Assembly: GCA_045534635.1 (NCBI GenBank)
Contig: JAZSKB010000002.1
Span: forward strand, 29,698-93,697
Direction of reading: 5' to 3'
DNA: 64,000 nt
Origin: UBA1205 sp045534635
GTDB lineage: Bacteria; Bacteroidota; Bacteroidia; Bacteroidales; WCHB1-69
Shown: positions 17,044 through 25,534 of the stretch, one piece after another
Numbering within the stretch: the first letter of the stretch is position 1
Layout of the letters: each line of letters opens with the position of its first letter
Translations under genes and position numbers: made by a program
The notes under the pieces: generated by a model
What the model saw: the letters and a program-made list of their open reading frames with translations, nothing else
What the model was told of the DNA's origin: nothing
The model's database searches: none

Positions 17044-18387
17044 TTAATTTTTGTATTTCAACCATTTCCATAACTCTCGATATGTTATTTTTTTTCCATA
17101 CATCAATATACCTGTTCTATAAATTTTTGCTGCAAGCCATACAGCAAAAGCACAAGTAAGTACCAAAACACTTATCGAGAGAAACAATTCCCAATTTTGT
17201 ACCACTTCGGCTCCTGCTGGCAATCGCATCATCATCACTATTGGTGAAGTAAATGGTATTATTGATAACCAAAATGCAACTTGTCCATCAGGATTGTCCA
17301 CTATCATTGTTGACAATATCATACATAATATCATCGGGCTTGATAGTATGGCTATAAATTGCTGAGAATCTGTATCATTATCAACAGCAGCACCTATAGC
17401 AGCATACAACGAAGCATACAAAAAATATCCAAAAATAAAATAAAAAGCAAAACAAATTATCAGTTGAAGATAATTTATATCTAATATTGCTCCCATTGCT
17501 GAATTATCCACATTTTGCACAATAGCAGCAATATTTTCGCTATTGGGTGTCGCAGTTTGGGCAATGGCTACTGTATCTGGCGTAAATACTTCTGGCATAG
17601 CAAAATAAAAACCACCAACAAGCACAAATGTAAATACTATCCACAATACAAATTGCGTAAGACCTATCAATGCAACACCTACTATTTTTCCTATCATCAA
17701 ATGTACAGGTTTCACCGAAGAAATAATCACTTCTACTATGCGATTTGTTTTTTCTTCTAATACACTACGAAGCACCATAGAACAATACATAAAGATGAAA
17801 AAGTACAATACAATTCCTACTATTATTCCTATTATCAATTGAATTTCACGTAAATACGATGGTTTTACTTCCTCCATTCCGCTTTCATCAATATGTGTAT
17901 AGCCTAATGCTATCATATCTGTTCGTCGAGCGACATAAGAATCCAACGAATCTTTGTTTATTCTAAAATCATTAACAAGAATAGTATTTGTAAAATCTCG
18001 TTTCATTGCTGCAAGAATAGTTGACATTACTCCTGTATTGAGACTTTTAGTTGAATAAACCATTCCTCCTATTGCAATAGGGTCATCTGGAATATACAAT
18101 AGAATATCGTATTTATTTGTTATCAAACTGTCTTTCAAATCATTCAATTCTCCATTAACATAATAAAAACGAATATCTTTATCATTAGAACTATCTAAAT
18201 GCTGAAAAATTCCCAACTTATCACAAACTGCAACTTTTTGTGTTTCTTTTCCATAATGCATCAATAAGGTTGGGGCAATCATAAGAGCTGCCATTAAAAT
18301 AGGACCTAAAAAAGTCATAATAAGAAAAGACTTTTTTCTGACCGTTTGCAAATATTCTCTCTTAATTATAATAAAAATCTTGCCCAT
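17044..18387 (-). CDS. ABC-2 type transporter permease (NatB-like), no ATPase partner nearby
   Basis: About 447 residues. The N-terminus is typical of NatB/YhaP: IIIKREYLQTVRKKSFLIMTFLGPILM, i.e. one helix followed by a long extracytoplasmic domain (about 45-185), then five or six helices with VVLRSVLEEKTNRIVEVIISSVKP and LMIGKIVGVALIGLTQF. The open frame starts at a TTG three codons earlier; the ATG at 18387 is preferred. Family members form efflux pumps with a NatA-type ATPase, but neither neighbour is an ATPase (DUF3276 upstream, MFS downstream), so the partner must be elsewhere. Confidence 0.88.
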   Translation of the reverse strand: MGKIFIIIKREYLQTVRKKSFLIMTFLGPILMAALMIAPTLLMHYGKETQKVAVCDKLGIFQHLDSSNDKDIRFYYVNGELNDLKDSLITNKYDILLYIPDDPIAIGGMVYSTKSLNTGVMSTILAAMKRDFTNTILVNDFRINKDSLDSYVARRTDMIALGYTHIDESGMEEVKPSYLREIQLIIGIIVGIVLYFFIFMYCSMVLRSVLEEKTNRIVEVIISSVKPVHLMIGKIVGVALIGLTQFVLWIVFTFVLVGGFYFAMPEVFTPDTVAIAQTATPNSENIAAIVQNVDNSAMGAILDINYLQLIICFAFYFIFGYFLYASLYAAIGAAVDNDTDSQQFIAILSSPMILCMILSTMIVDNPDGQVAFWLSIIPFTSPIVMMMRLPAGAEVVQNWELFLSISVLVLTCAFAVWLAAKIYRTGILMYGKKITYRELWKWLKYKN

Positions 18388-18399
18388 TGAAAACAATTA

Positions 18400-18744
18400 T
18401 TAAAAATCCATATCAAAATCTATATCATTATCAGCATATTCCGACGATTTTTCAAGGATTTCTTGCGATTTGATATAATCTATCATTTCTCCCAATTCTT
18501 TATGAAAAGCAACCATATCTTCAAGACGATTTATATGTATTTTACGTTTTTCAAAAAAAGAATTTCCTGTTTGAACATCTGTACAACGTTTACTCTCTGT
18601 TATTGCCAAAAATACACTTTGGTTTACAGAAGAAACTTTAAGGTCAAAAAAATATGTTCTTTTCCCTGCTCGTACTCGTTTTGAAGCAATTTCCCTTGGC
18701 TCCTTTTTATTTATATTATCTTTATAATCAATATCTTCTATCAT
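18400..18744 (-). CDS. DUF3276 family PUR-alpha-like nucleic-acid-binding protein
   Basis: 114 residues from the ATG; the frame extends six codons to a TTG that is unlikely to be used. The core (REIASKRVRAGKRTYFFDL, SVFLAITESKR, KRKIHINRLEDMVAFHKEL) matches DUF3276, a small family largely confined to Bacteroidota with a PUR-like whirly fold that binds single-stranded nucleic acid. The tail is highly acidic (DNDIDFDMDF). Its ABC permease neighbour begins 12 bp after the stop, so the two are probably co-transcribed. Confidence 0.88.
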   Translation of the reverse strand: MIEDIDYKDNINKKEPREIASKRVRAGKRTYFFDLKVSSVNQSVFLAITESKRCTDVQTGNSFFEKRKIHINRLEDMVAFHKELGEMIDYIKSQEILEKSSEYADNDIDFDMDF

Positions 18745-18781
18745 AATACTTACGATTTTCAACCCAATTATTTTTCATTGG

Positions 18782-18789
18782 CAAAGATA
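18782..18789 (-). promoter_or_regulatory. -7 box for the DUF3276 gene
   Basis: TATCTTTG on the minus strand, 38 bases before the ATG at 18744. Finding it here supports the shorter start. Confidence 0.55.
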
Positions 18790-18866
18790 AACAGAATTTG
18801 GTAATAAAAACTCATTATCAGTACTTTTTTTTTAATTATCTAAACAATAAAAACTTATTATGTTGA

Positions 18867-19604
18867 TTACCAATATGTTTCAATAATTGCCAAAATTTTA
18901 TCATCATTTTGTCGAATTATCTCCTGTACAATGATATGTTCTTTACAAAATGTTTTAACATATATCACATCATTTATTTTTGCCTCCGCACAGAAATTGA
19001 TAACAATATTTTGCAAACGATGCTTCATTTGAAAATCCCAATCTAATTCATCTAATGCCCAACGTATATATTGCGTATTATTTACATGATTGTTAACATC
19101 TATATCACTTGGATATACTTTTCGAGGTTGTCCTAGAAGAATATTTGCATCATCATTCGGCATTACTAAACTACGAGGTTTTGTTGGTAAAGCATGATTT
19201 TCTATATCAATAGGAAATTGATGAGCAAATTCATTCATCTTCATAGGTCGACGATTGTCAACATCTAAAATATGCCAAGATGAAGTGGCTTTTACTATCA
19301 CATTTTGATTTTCATCATAAAGCAAGAAATCTCGATAGGCTGTCAACAATTCTGGTTTCTTTCCCCAAGTTTCCACTTGAATATGCTCTTCCCAATTTAT
19401 AGGACGCAATATCTTTACTTCCATCTTCGACAATACCCAAAACTGATTTTTGCTTTGCATTTGTTTCCAACCCAGTTGATAACTATTGACATGTCTCCAA
19501 GCTGTTTCTTGCAAAAACATAAACAAACTTATAGGAGATAGTTCTTGCTTAAAATCAACTTGATAAGAACCTATTGTATAAGTATCAATATATCTATTTT
19601 GCAT
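18867..19604 (-). CDS. Acyl-ACP thioesterase (FatA/FatB-like)
   Basis: 245 residues as a double hotdog fold. First half: DTYTIGSYQVDFKQELSP, LFMFLQETAWRHVNSYQLG, FWVLSKMEVKI; second half: SDIDVNNHVNNTQYIRWALDEL with the NNHVNN motif that holds the catalytic Asn/His of plant and bacterial acyl-ACP thioesterases. It would release free fatty acids from ACP in the cytoplasm, fitting the nearby acpP-fabF genes, although an inverted repeat and 135 bp separate it from them. Confidence 0.88.
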   Translation of the reverse strand: MQNRYIDTYTIGSYQVDFKQELSPISLFMFLQETAWRHVNSYQLGWKQMQSKNQFWVLSKMEVKILRPINWEEHIQVETWGKKPELLTAYRDFLLYDENQNVIVKATSSWHILDVDNRRPMKMNEFAHQFPIDIENHALPTKPRSLVMPNDDANILLGQPRKVYPSDIDVNNHVNNTQYIRWALDELDWDFQMKHRLQNIVINFCAEAKINDVIYVKTFCKEHIIVQEIIRQNDDKILAIIETYW

Positions 19605-19646
19605 TATTTATTTCTATTAAAACTTACAAATGTCTTATACAGAAAA

Positions 19647-19670
19647 GTAGCAAATCGTAAGATTTGCTAC
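19647..19670 (-). terminator. Hairpin after rnc
   Basis: Perfect 10-bp arms (GTAGCAAATC / GATTTGCTAC) with a 4-base loop, followed on the minus strand by TTTT. It would end the acpP-fabF-rnc operon about 70 bases after the rnc stop. The T-tract is short. Confidence 0.55.
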
Positions 19671-19739
19671 ATAAACATAAAAAAAGTCCTCAATTTTAAA
19701 AAAAACAAAAATGAATTAACTTTAATATAAAAAAATATT

Positions 19740-20432
19740 TTATAAATTCAATTCTTCACAAGCGACCATCGCAGCATATTGTTGAGCTGCTTTTATCGAA
19801 GAAGCACTACCTTCGGAAACAAATTTATCATCAATAAAAAGATATACCAAATATTCTTTTTTTCCTTCGGAAAGTTTAATTTCTTTTATTGTCTTGTATT
19901 CCAAAGTCTGCCTATGTTTTTGTACAAAGGTAATCAATTTACCTTTGTAATTTTTATCCTCTTTTGCTATTGCCTCAATATCAACATAATGCTCAAATAT
20001 CCTATTAATAATCATCTTTTTGGCTTTTTCAAAACCTTTATCAAGAAACAAAGCTCCAACAAAGGCTTCAAAAATATCACCATTAATAGAATGAGGCACT
20101 TGATGTTCGTTGACAATTGCAAATTTATCCAATCCTATTTTCTTTCCTAACCTATTGAGGTGTTCTCTACTTACCAACCTTGAACGCATATTGGAAAGAA
20201 ATCCTTCATTGGCTAAAGGATATTTTTTGTACAAAAATTCAGCAACAACAGCACCTAAAACAGCATCTCCTAAATATTCTAATCTTTCGTTACTATTTTT
20301 GATACCATTAATGTCAACTCCGACAACAGAACGATGAACAAAAACTTGCTTATAAATTGCCAAATTGGAAATACTACACCCTAAAACACGGCGAAGATAT
20401 AGTTCCAATTCGTCTTTTTTTCTGCCAAACAC
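19740..20432 (-). CDS. rnc: Ribonuclease III
   Basis: 230 residues. The catalytic signature NERLEYLGDAVLGAVVAEFLY is at about 46-66, a second acidic site DIFEAFVGALFLDKG near 119-133, and a dsRNA-binding domain at the C-terminus (KEYLVYLFIDDKFVSEGSASS, KAAQQYAAMVACEEL). It cuts double-stranded RNA in rRNA and mRNA processing. The only start that fits is GTG, 5 bp after the fabF stop; there is no upstream ATG in frame. acpP-fabF-rnc is a widespread bacterial gene order. Confidence 0.96.
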   Translation of the reverse strand: MFGRKKDELELYLRRVLGCSISNLAIYKQVFVHRSVVGVDINGIKNSNERLEYLGDAVLGAVVAEFLYKKYPLANEGFLSNMRSRLVSREHLNRLGKKIGLDKFAIVNEHQVPHSINGDIFEAFVGALFLDKGFEKAKKMIINRIFEHYVDIEAIAKEDKNYKGKLITFVQKHRQTLEYKTIKEIKLSEGKKEYLVYLFIDDKFVSEGSASSIKAAQQYAAMVACEELNL

Positions 20433-20437
20433 AAAAG

Positions 20438-21697
20438 TTAATCTTTATATTTTTTAAATAAGACAGATACATTATGCCCACCAAAACCAAAAGTATTGGA
20501 AAGAGCAACATTCACAACACGTTTTTGTGCAGTATTGAAAGTCAAATTTAATTTTGAATCAATTCTATCATCATCTTCAAAATGATTAATTGTTGGAGGA
20601 ATAATATCATTGTACACACTCAATATTGTTGCAACACTTTCAACAGCACCTGCTGCTCCTAAAAGATGCCCAATCATTGATTTAATGGAATTAATATTAA
20701 TATTATATGCAAAATCTCCAAACAAGGCTTGAATAGCCTTCAATTCTGCCAAATCGCCCAATGGAGTAGAAGTTCCATGGGTATTGATATGGTCAACACT
20801 ATCAACGGATAAATTGGCTTCTTCTATCGCATGCTTCATTGCCAATTTTGCCCCTGCTCCTTCTGGGTGAGGAGCAGTAATATGGTAAGCATCAGAAGAA
20901 AGACCACAACCACCTATCTCTGCATATATTTTTGCATTACGTGCCAATGCACTTTCTAAACTTTCTAACACCAAGGCTGCAGAACCTTCTCCTACAACAA
21001 AACCATCTCTTCCTTTATCAAATGGTCGAGAGGCTGTTTTAGGATCATCATTCCGAACAGATAATGCTTGCATAGCATTAAACCCTCCAATACCTGAACA
21101 ATTAATTGGTGCTTCGCTACCTCCAGTTACTATCCAATCTACTTTTCCTAAACGTATCAAATTACAAGCGTCTGCAATAGCATTAGCAGATGAAGCACAA
21201 GCTGAAGTGGTAACATAATTTGGTCCTAACAATCCAAAATGCATAGAAATATGCCCTGCAGCAATATCTCCAATAATTTTAGGAATAAAAAAAGGACTAA
21301 ACCTTGGAGTACCATCACCTGTGGCATAAGCAGAAATTTCTTCGCCATACGTGGTAAAACCTCCAATTCCTGTTCCCCAAACAACACCTGCTCGCTCTTT
21401 ATTTGTGCTTGCTAAGTCTATGCCTGCATCTGTTATAGCCTCTCGGGCTGTTACCAATGCATACTGTGTAAACAAATCCATCTTGCGAACTTCTTTTATA
21501 TTAAAATTCATAACCTTTGTAAGGTCAAAATCTTTTACTTCGCAAGCAAACTGTGTCCTAAATTTTGAAACGTCAAAATGAGTAATTGGACCAGCCCCAC
21601 TTACTCCGTTAAGCAAATTTTGCCAAAATTCTTGACAAGTATTCCCAATCGGAGTAAGTGCTCCTAATCCTGTAACTACAACTCTGTGTAATTCCAT
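20438..21697 (-). CDS. fabF: 3-oxoacyl-ACP synthase II (KAS II)
   Basis: 419 residues from the ATG (one codon after a TTG). Thiolase fold with the catalytic Cys in TTSACASSANAI, and the two His in NTHGTSTPLGD and SMIGHLLGAAGA; a glycine-rich NTFGFGGHN block closes the active site. It elongates acyl-ACP with malonyl-ACP in fatty acid synthesis. It lies 8 bp after acpP, its carrier, and 5 bp before rnc. Confidence 0.97.
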   Translation of the reverse strand: MELHRVVVTGLGALTPIGNTCQEFWQNLLNGVSGAGPITHFDVSKFRTQFACEVKDFDLTKVMNFNIKEVRKMDLFTQYALVTAREAITDAGIDLASTNKERAGVVWGTGIGGFTTYGEEISAYATGDGTPRFSPFFIPKIIGDIAAGHISMHFGLLGPNYVTTSACASSANAIADACNLIRLGKVDWIVTGGSEAPINCSGIGGFNAMQALSVRNDDPKTASRPFDKGRDGFVVGEGSAALVLESLESALARNAKIYAEIGGCGLSSDAYHITAPHPEGAGAKLAMKHAIEEANLSVDSVDHINTHGTSTPLGDLAELKAIQALFGDFAYNININSIKSMIGHLLGAAGAVESVATILSVYNDIIPPTINHFEDDDRIDSKLNLTFNTAQKRVVNVALSNTFGFGGHNVSVLFKKYKD

Positions 21698-21705
21698 CAA
21701 AAGAA

Positions 21706-21939
21706 TTATTTTGTAGCGTCTGTAATAAATTGAATAGCATCGCCAACTGTAGCGATTTTTTCTTGAACATCTTCTGGAATTTTGATTTTGAATTCATTTT
21801 CAAAAACCATCAACAATTCAACAGTGTCCAAAGAATCGGCTCCCAAATCGTTCACAAAACTTTTTTCAGGAGTTACTTCTGCTACATCTCTTCCTAACTT
21901 GTCAGCGACAATTGCTATCACTCTTTCTTCAATGTTCAT
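21706..21939 (-). CDS. acpP: Acyl carrier protein
   Basis: 77 residues, strongly acidic. The phosphopantetheine attachment site is the Ser of LGADSLDTVELLM, preceded by VTPEKSFVNDLG. It carries growing acyl chains for fatty acid synthesis, including those used by fabF next door. Confidence 0.98.
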   Translation of the reverse strand: MNIEERVIAIVADKLGRDVAEVTPEKSFVNDLGADSLDTVELLMVFENEFKIKIPEDVQEKIATVGDAIQFITDATK

Positions 21940-21968
21940 AAGTTTATCTTTTTAAAATTTTGACTTTG

Positions 21969-21976
21969 CAAAAGTA
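21969..21976 (-). promoter_or_regulatory. -7 box for acpP-fabF-rnc
   Basis: TACTTTTG on the minus strand, 30 bases before the acpP ATG. It is the only good match in the gap shared with the divergent YfcC gene. Confidence 0.55.
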
Positions 21977-22109
21977 TAAAAAAAAAATGATATACTATCA
22001 ATAATTTGGGAAAATATGCTCCCCAAAAAACTCATAAAACTGATTATTAGTTAATTATATTAATTATTTGTATTGTTATTTTGCAATATTTCCGTATTAA
22101 ATAAAATGA

Positions 22110-22117
22110 TACCTTTG
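22110..22117 (+). promoter_or_regulatory. -7 box for the YfcC operon
   Basis: TACCTTTG on the plus strand, 31 bases before the ATG. Confidence 0.55.
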
Positions 22118-22148
22118 CATTTAGACTTTATTCAATAAATTTACAACG

Positions 22149-23756
22149 ATGATTTTTAAGCAAAAAATTAAAATTCCTAACACATTTACTATCGTATTCT
22201 GCATTATTTTAGTAGCGGCTATCTTCACTTGGATTGTTCCTGCAGGCGAATTTACAAGAACAACCCAAATTGTAAACGGACAAACTAAAGAAGTATTAGT
22301 TCCTCATTCTTACCATAGTGTTGACGCTCATTTTCAAACATGGCAAATTTTTTCAGCATTTTTCAATGGTTTTGTTAAAACATCCAATATCATTGCATTT
22401 ATATTTCTCATTGGAGGGGCTTTCTGGATTTTCAACTACACCAAAGCCATTGACGTTGGAGTAAAATCTTTTCTCAAAAATTTAGAACAAATTCAATCAA
22501 AAAAGTTGTTCAAAAACATCAATATAAACTATATTATCATTAGTTGTATTATGATAATGTTCAGTTTGTTTGGGGCAGTTTTTGGTATGAGCGAAGAAAC
22601 CATTGCCTTTGTCATTATCTTCATTCCATTATCTATTTCTATGGGTTACGATTCTATTGTAGGAATGGCAATGTGTTATCTTGCCGTTCATGTAGGTTTT
22701 GCAGGAGCAATGTTCAATCCTTTTACTATTGGAATCGCACAAGGATTGGCAGATTTACCAACATTTTCTGGATTTGAATATCGATTTTTGTGCTGGTTAC
22801 TGTTTACATTTGTCGGTATTACATTTGTATTGTGGTATGCTTCTAAAATAAAAAAGAATCCTGAATCTTCACCTGTTTACAAAATAGATAACTTTTGGCG
22901 AAATCAAAATGCTGATGAAATTGAATATCAAAACATTCCTGCCAGAAAATCTGCTTGGATACTTTGGATTGGATTAACAATATTATCTATTATTCTCGCA
23001 TGGATTCAACCTCAAACTACTATCAGTATCGGACATCAAAACACGACAATCCCAATTGTGCCAATATTAACAAGTTTATTTATCATTTCAGGTCTTTATA
23101 CTTTAAGAAAAAATATTCATTTTTTTATACTAAATCTTTTCTTATTCACTATTTTAACATTAATTATTGGCGTATTAGGATATCATTGGGATATTATGCA
23201 CATTGCAACACTATTCTTTTTCTTTGGAATAGGTGTAGGTATCGCCTATTCTTGTTCATTGGATAACATATTTAAACTATTTTTAGAAGGTTGTAAAGAC
23301 ATTATGAGTGCTGCACTAATTGTAGGATTAGCAGGAGGAATTATTGTCATACTACAAGATGGAAAAGTGATTGATTCTCTTCTTTATGGTATTTCAAACA
23401 TTATGCAAGGAATGCACGAAGAAACCTCTTTAGGTGTTATGTATGTATTTCAAAATATGCTCAATTTGGTAATACCTTCAGGGTCTGCCAAAGCCGCATT
23501 AACGATTCCTATTATGTCCGAATTTGCTGATATGTTGGCTATATCTCGACAAACTATGGTTCTTACTTTTCAATTTGGAGATGGAATTACAAACATGATA
23601 ACACCTGCCTCTGGCGTTTTAATTGGTTGTTTAGGTGTTGCAAAAATTCCTTATTCTATTTGGGCTAAATGGATATTCAAATTTATATTACTTTTATTTA
23701 TTTTAGGATTTTTATTACTTTTACCAACAATCTATTTTCCTATTAACGGATTTTAA
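22149..23756 (+). CDS. YfcC family (C4-dicarboxylate/basic amino acid carrier-like) membrane protein
   Basis: 535 residues with about twelve helices. The N-terminus KIPNTFTIVFCIILVAAIFTWIVPAGEF, the FGMSEETIAF block, GFAGAMFNPFTIGIAQG, and near the end LNLVIPSGSAKAALTIPIM followed by QFGDGITNMITP are the conserved blocks of the YfcC/DcuC-like (PF03606) family. In Bacteroidota such proteins are thought to move amino acids or dipeptides, but substrate is not proven. It is followed after 15 bp by a Gate-domain protein. Confidence 0.88.
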   Translation: MIFKQKIKIPNTFTIVFCIILVAAIFTWIVPAGEFTRTTQIVNGQTKEVLVPHSYHSVDAHFQTWQIFSAFFNGFVKTSNIIAFIFLIGGAFWIFNYTKAIDVGVKSFLKNLEQIQSKKLFKNININYIIISCIMIMFSLFGAVFGMSEETIAFVIIFIPLSISMGYDSIVGMAMCYLAVHVGFAGAMFNPFTIGIAQGLADLPTFSGFEYRFLCWLLFTFVGITFVLWYASKIKKNPESSPVYKIDNFWRNQNADEIEYQNIPARKSAWILWIGLTILSIILAWIQPQTTISIGHQNTTIPIVPILTSLFIISGLYTLRKNIHFFILNLFLFTILTLIIGVLGYHWDIMHIATLFFFFGIGVGIAYSCSLDNIFKLFLEGCKDIMSAALIVGLAGGIIVILQDGKVIDSLLYGISNIMQGMHEETSLGVMYVFQNMLNLVIPSGSAKAALTIPIMSEFADMLAISRQTMVLTFQFGDGITNMITPASGVLIGCLGVAKIPYSIWAKWIFKFILLLFILGFLLLLPTIYFPINGF

Positions 23757-23771
23757 TACTAAAAAATAATA

Positions 23772-24767
23772 ATGAATCTAATAATCAATTTTTTCAATTA
23801 TTGTATTCGTCGAACAAGTAGAGCATGCTGGACATTGTTCAAATTGATGATTCCTGTATCTATTATCATACATATTATACAAGAAATCAATATCTTACCT
23901 TATATTAGCGATATTCTTAATCCTATTATGTACATTGTTGGTTTGCCTGCCGAAATGGGTTTAGTATGGTTAACCTCATTAGTTGTTAATATCTACGGAG
24001 GATTATTGTCTTTGTTTACTATCTATCCTACTCTTTCTACACCATTGACAACTGCACAAATGACAGTATTACTTACTATGATATTGATTGCTCATACTTT
24101 TCCAATAGAATTGGGTATCAGCAAAAAAAGTGGAATAAAAATCATTGTAATGTTTTGCATTCGTTTTGGATTTGGCATTGTTGCAGGAATAATATTATCT
24201 TGGATTTACAAAACAATAGATTGCTTAAATACAATAACTTATCCTCCACAAATCTTCACTAACGAAACAAAAACTTTTGGAGAATGGATTTTCAACGAAT
24301 TGAAAAATTATGGAATCATTACTTGTATTATTTTTTCTTTGGTTTGTTTTATCCATTTTCTTGAAGAAACCAAAATAATAAAATGGTTTAACAAATTATG
24401 CCTACCTACTTTGAAATGGCTCGGTATTAGTGAAAAAATGCTTCCTCTCACCATCGCTGGATTAGGAATGGGAATCGCTTATGGAGGTGGACTTATCATT
24501 GAAGAAAGTCAACGTGCAGATATTTCTTCAAAAGAAATATTCTACGCAATGACACTAATGGGATTGTTCCATTCTATTTTTGAGGATACCATTTTAATGC
24601 TTTCTATGAATGGACATTGGTCGGGAATAATAGTTTTTAGAATGATTTTTGCCCTTATTATCTCTCGAGGTATTATTAAAATATGCAATAAAATCGACAA
24701 TGAACAATTTGACAAATGGATAATGACAAAAACATTTCAAAAGAAAAAACAATCTTATTATAATTAA
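23772..24767 (+). CDS. Nucleoside-recognition (Gate) domain membrane protein
   Basis: 331 residues. Two related blocks of helices: about 15-145 (ACWTLFKLMIPVSIIIHIIQE, HTFPIELGISKKSG) and about 175-310 (GIITCIIFSLVCFIHFLEETKIIKWF, GLGMGIAYGGGLIIEES, GLFHSIFEDTILML). This two-block design matches Gate-domain proteins of unknown substrate. Its position just after the YfcC gene suggests a joint transport task. A second Gate-domain protein, not closely similar, is encoded at 13052-14194. Confidence 0.75.
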   Translation: MNLIINFFNYCIRRTSRACWTLFKLMIPVSIIIHIIQEINILPYISDILNPIMYIVGLPAEMGLVWLTSLVVNIYGGLLSLFTIYPTLSTPLTTAQMTVLLTMILIAHTFPIELGISKKSGIKIIVMFCIRFGFGIVAGIILSWIYKTIDCLNTITYPPQIFTNETKTFGEWIFNELKNYGIITCIIFSLVCFIHFLEETKIIKWFNKLCLPTLKWLGISEKMLPLTIAGLGMGIAYGGGLIIEESQRADISSKEIFYAMTLMGLFHSIFEDTILMLSMNGHWSGIIVFRMIFALIISRGIIKICNKIDNEQFDKWIMTKTFQKKKQSYYN

Positions 24768-24807
24768 TACAATATATTAATAACCAAACAAATACTCAAA
24801 AAAAAAT

Positions 24808-25533
24808 ATGAAAGCAATGATTTTTGCCGCAGGAATTGGCTCTCGTTTAAAATCGCTAACCCAACATCAACCCAAAGCATTGGTTCATGTTGGTGGAATT
24901 TCTTTATTAGAACGATGTATCAATAAATTAATAGAAACAGGTGTTTCCGATATTATTATCAATATTCATCATTTTGGAGAGCAAATTATTGACTTTGTTA
25001 CGAAAAAAAATCAATTTGGTATCAACATTGCTTTTTCCGATGAAAGAAACCAATTATTAGACACTGGTGGCGGACTAAAAAAAGCATCAATATTTTTTGA
25101 TAATCAGCCATTTATCGTTCACAATGTAGATATTATCAGTGAAATCAATCTTAAAACGATGTACGATTATCATATTCAAACTCAATCGTTAGCGACATTG
25201 GCTGTTCGCAGTAGAAAAAGTTCTCGTTATTTACTTTTCAATGAAGAAGGACAATTGTGCGGAAAAGAAAATCAAAAAACAGGTGAAAAACAAATTGTTA
25301 ACTTCAACAACAACAATCCACTAAACGCATTAGCATTTAGTGGAATACATATTATTTCTCCAAAAATATTTTCTTTAATGCCTTCTAAAGATATTTTTTC
25401 TATTACCGATTTTTACATTAACATTGCCAAAAACGAGAAAATAACAGCTTTTTTGCACAACGATGGATATTGGATGGATATGGGAAAAGCAGAAGATATT
25501 TTTACTTTAGAAAAAATACTTCTTCAATATTAA
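24808..25533 (+). CDS. Sugar-phosphate nucleotidyltransferase (MurU/RmlA-like)
   Basis: 241 residues. The Rossmann-type NTP-transferase fold shows FAAGIGSRLKSLTQHQPKALVHVGG (nucleotide-binding signature with catalytic Lys), VHNVDIISEI (metal site; the usual DxD is NVD), and ending GYWMDMGKAEDI. The short length and the LLDTGGGLKKA segment are close to MurNAc-1-phosphate uridylyltransferase (MurU) types, but the sugar is not certain. It follows the Gate gene by 40 bp and converges on the CNNM gene with 1 bp between. Confidence 0.88.
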   Translation: MKAMIFAAGIGSRLKSLTQHQPKALVHVGGISLLERCINKLIETGVSDIIINIHHFGEQIIDFVTKKNQFGINIAFSDERNQLLDTGGGLKKASIFFDNQPFIVHNVDIISEINLKTMYDYHIQTQSLATLAVRSRKSSRYLLFNEEGQLCGKENQKTGEKQIVNFNNNNPLNALAFSGIHIISPKIFSLMPSKDIFSITDFYINIAKNEKITAFLHNDGYWMDMGKAEDIFTLEKILLQY

Positions 25534-25534
25534 T

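Noticed and set aside
22020..22100. Possible small gene between acpP and the YfcC gene
   Set aside because: No frame with a plausible start and length; the stretch is explained by divergent promoters.
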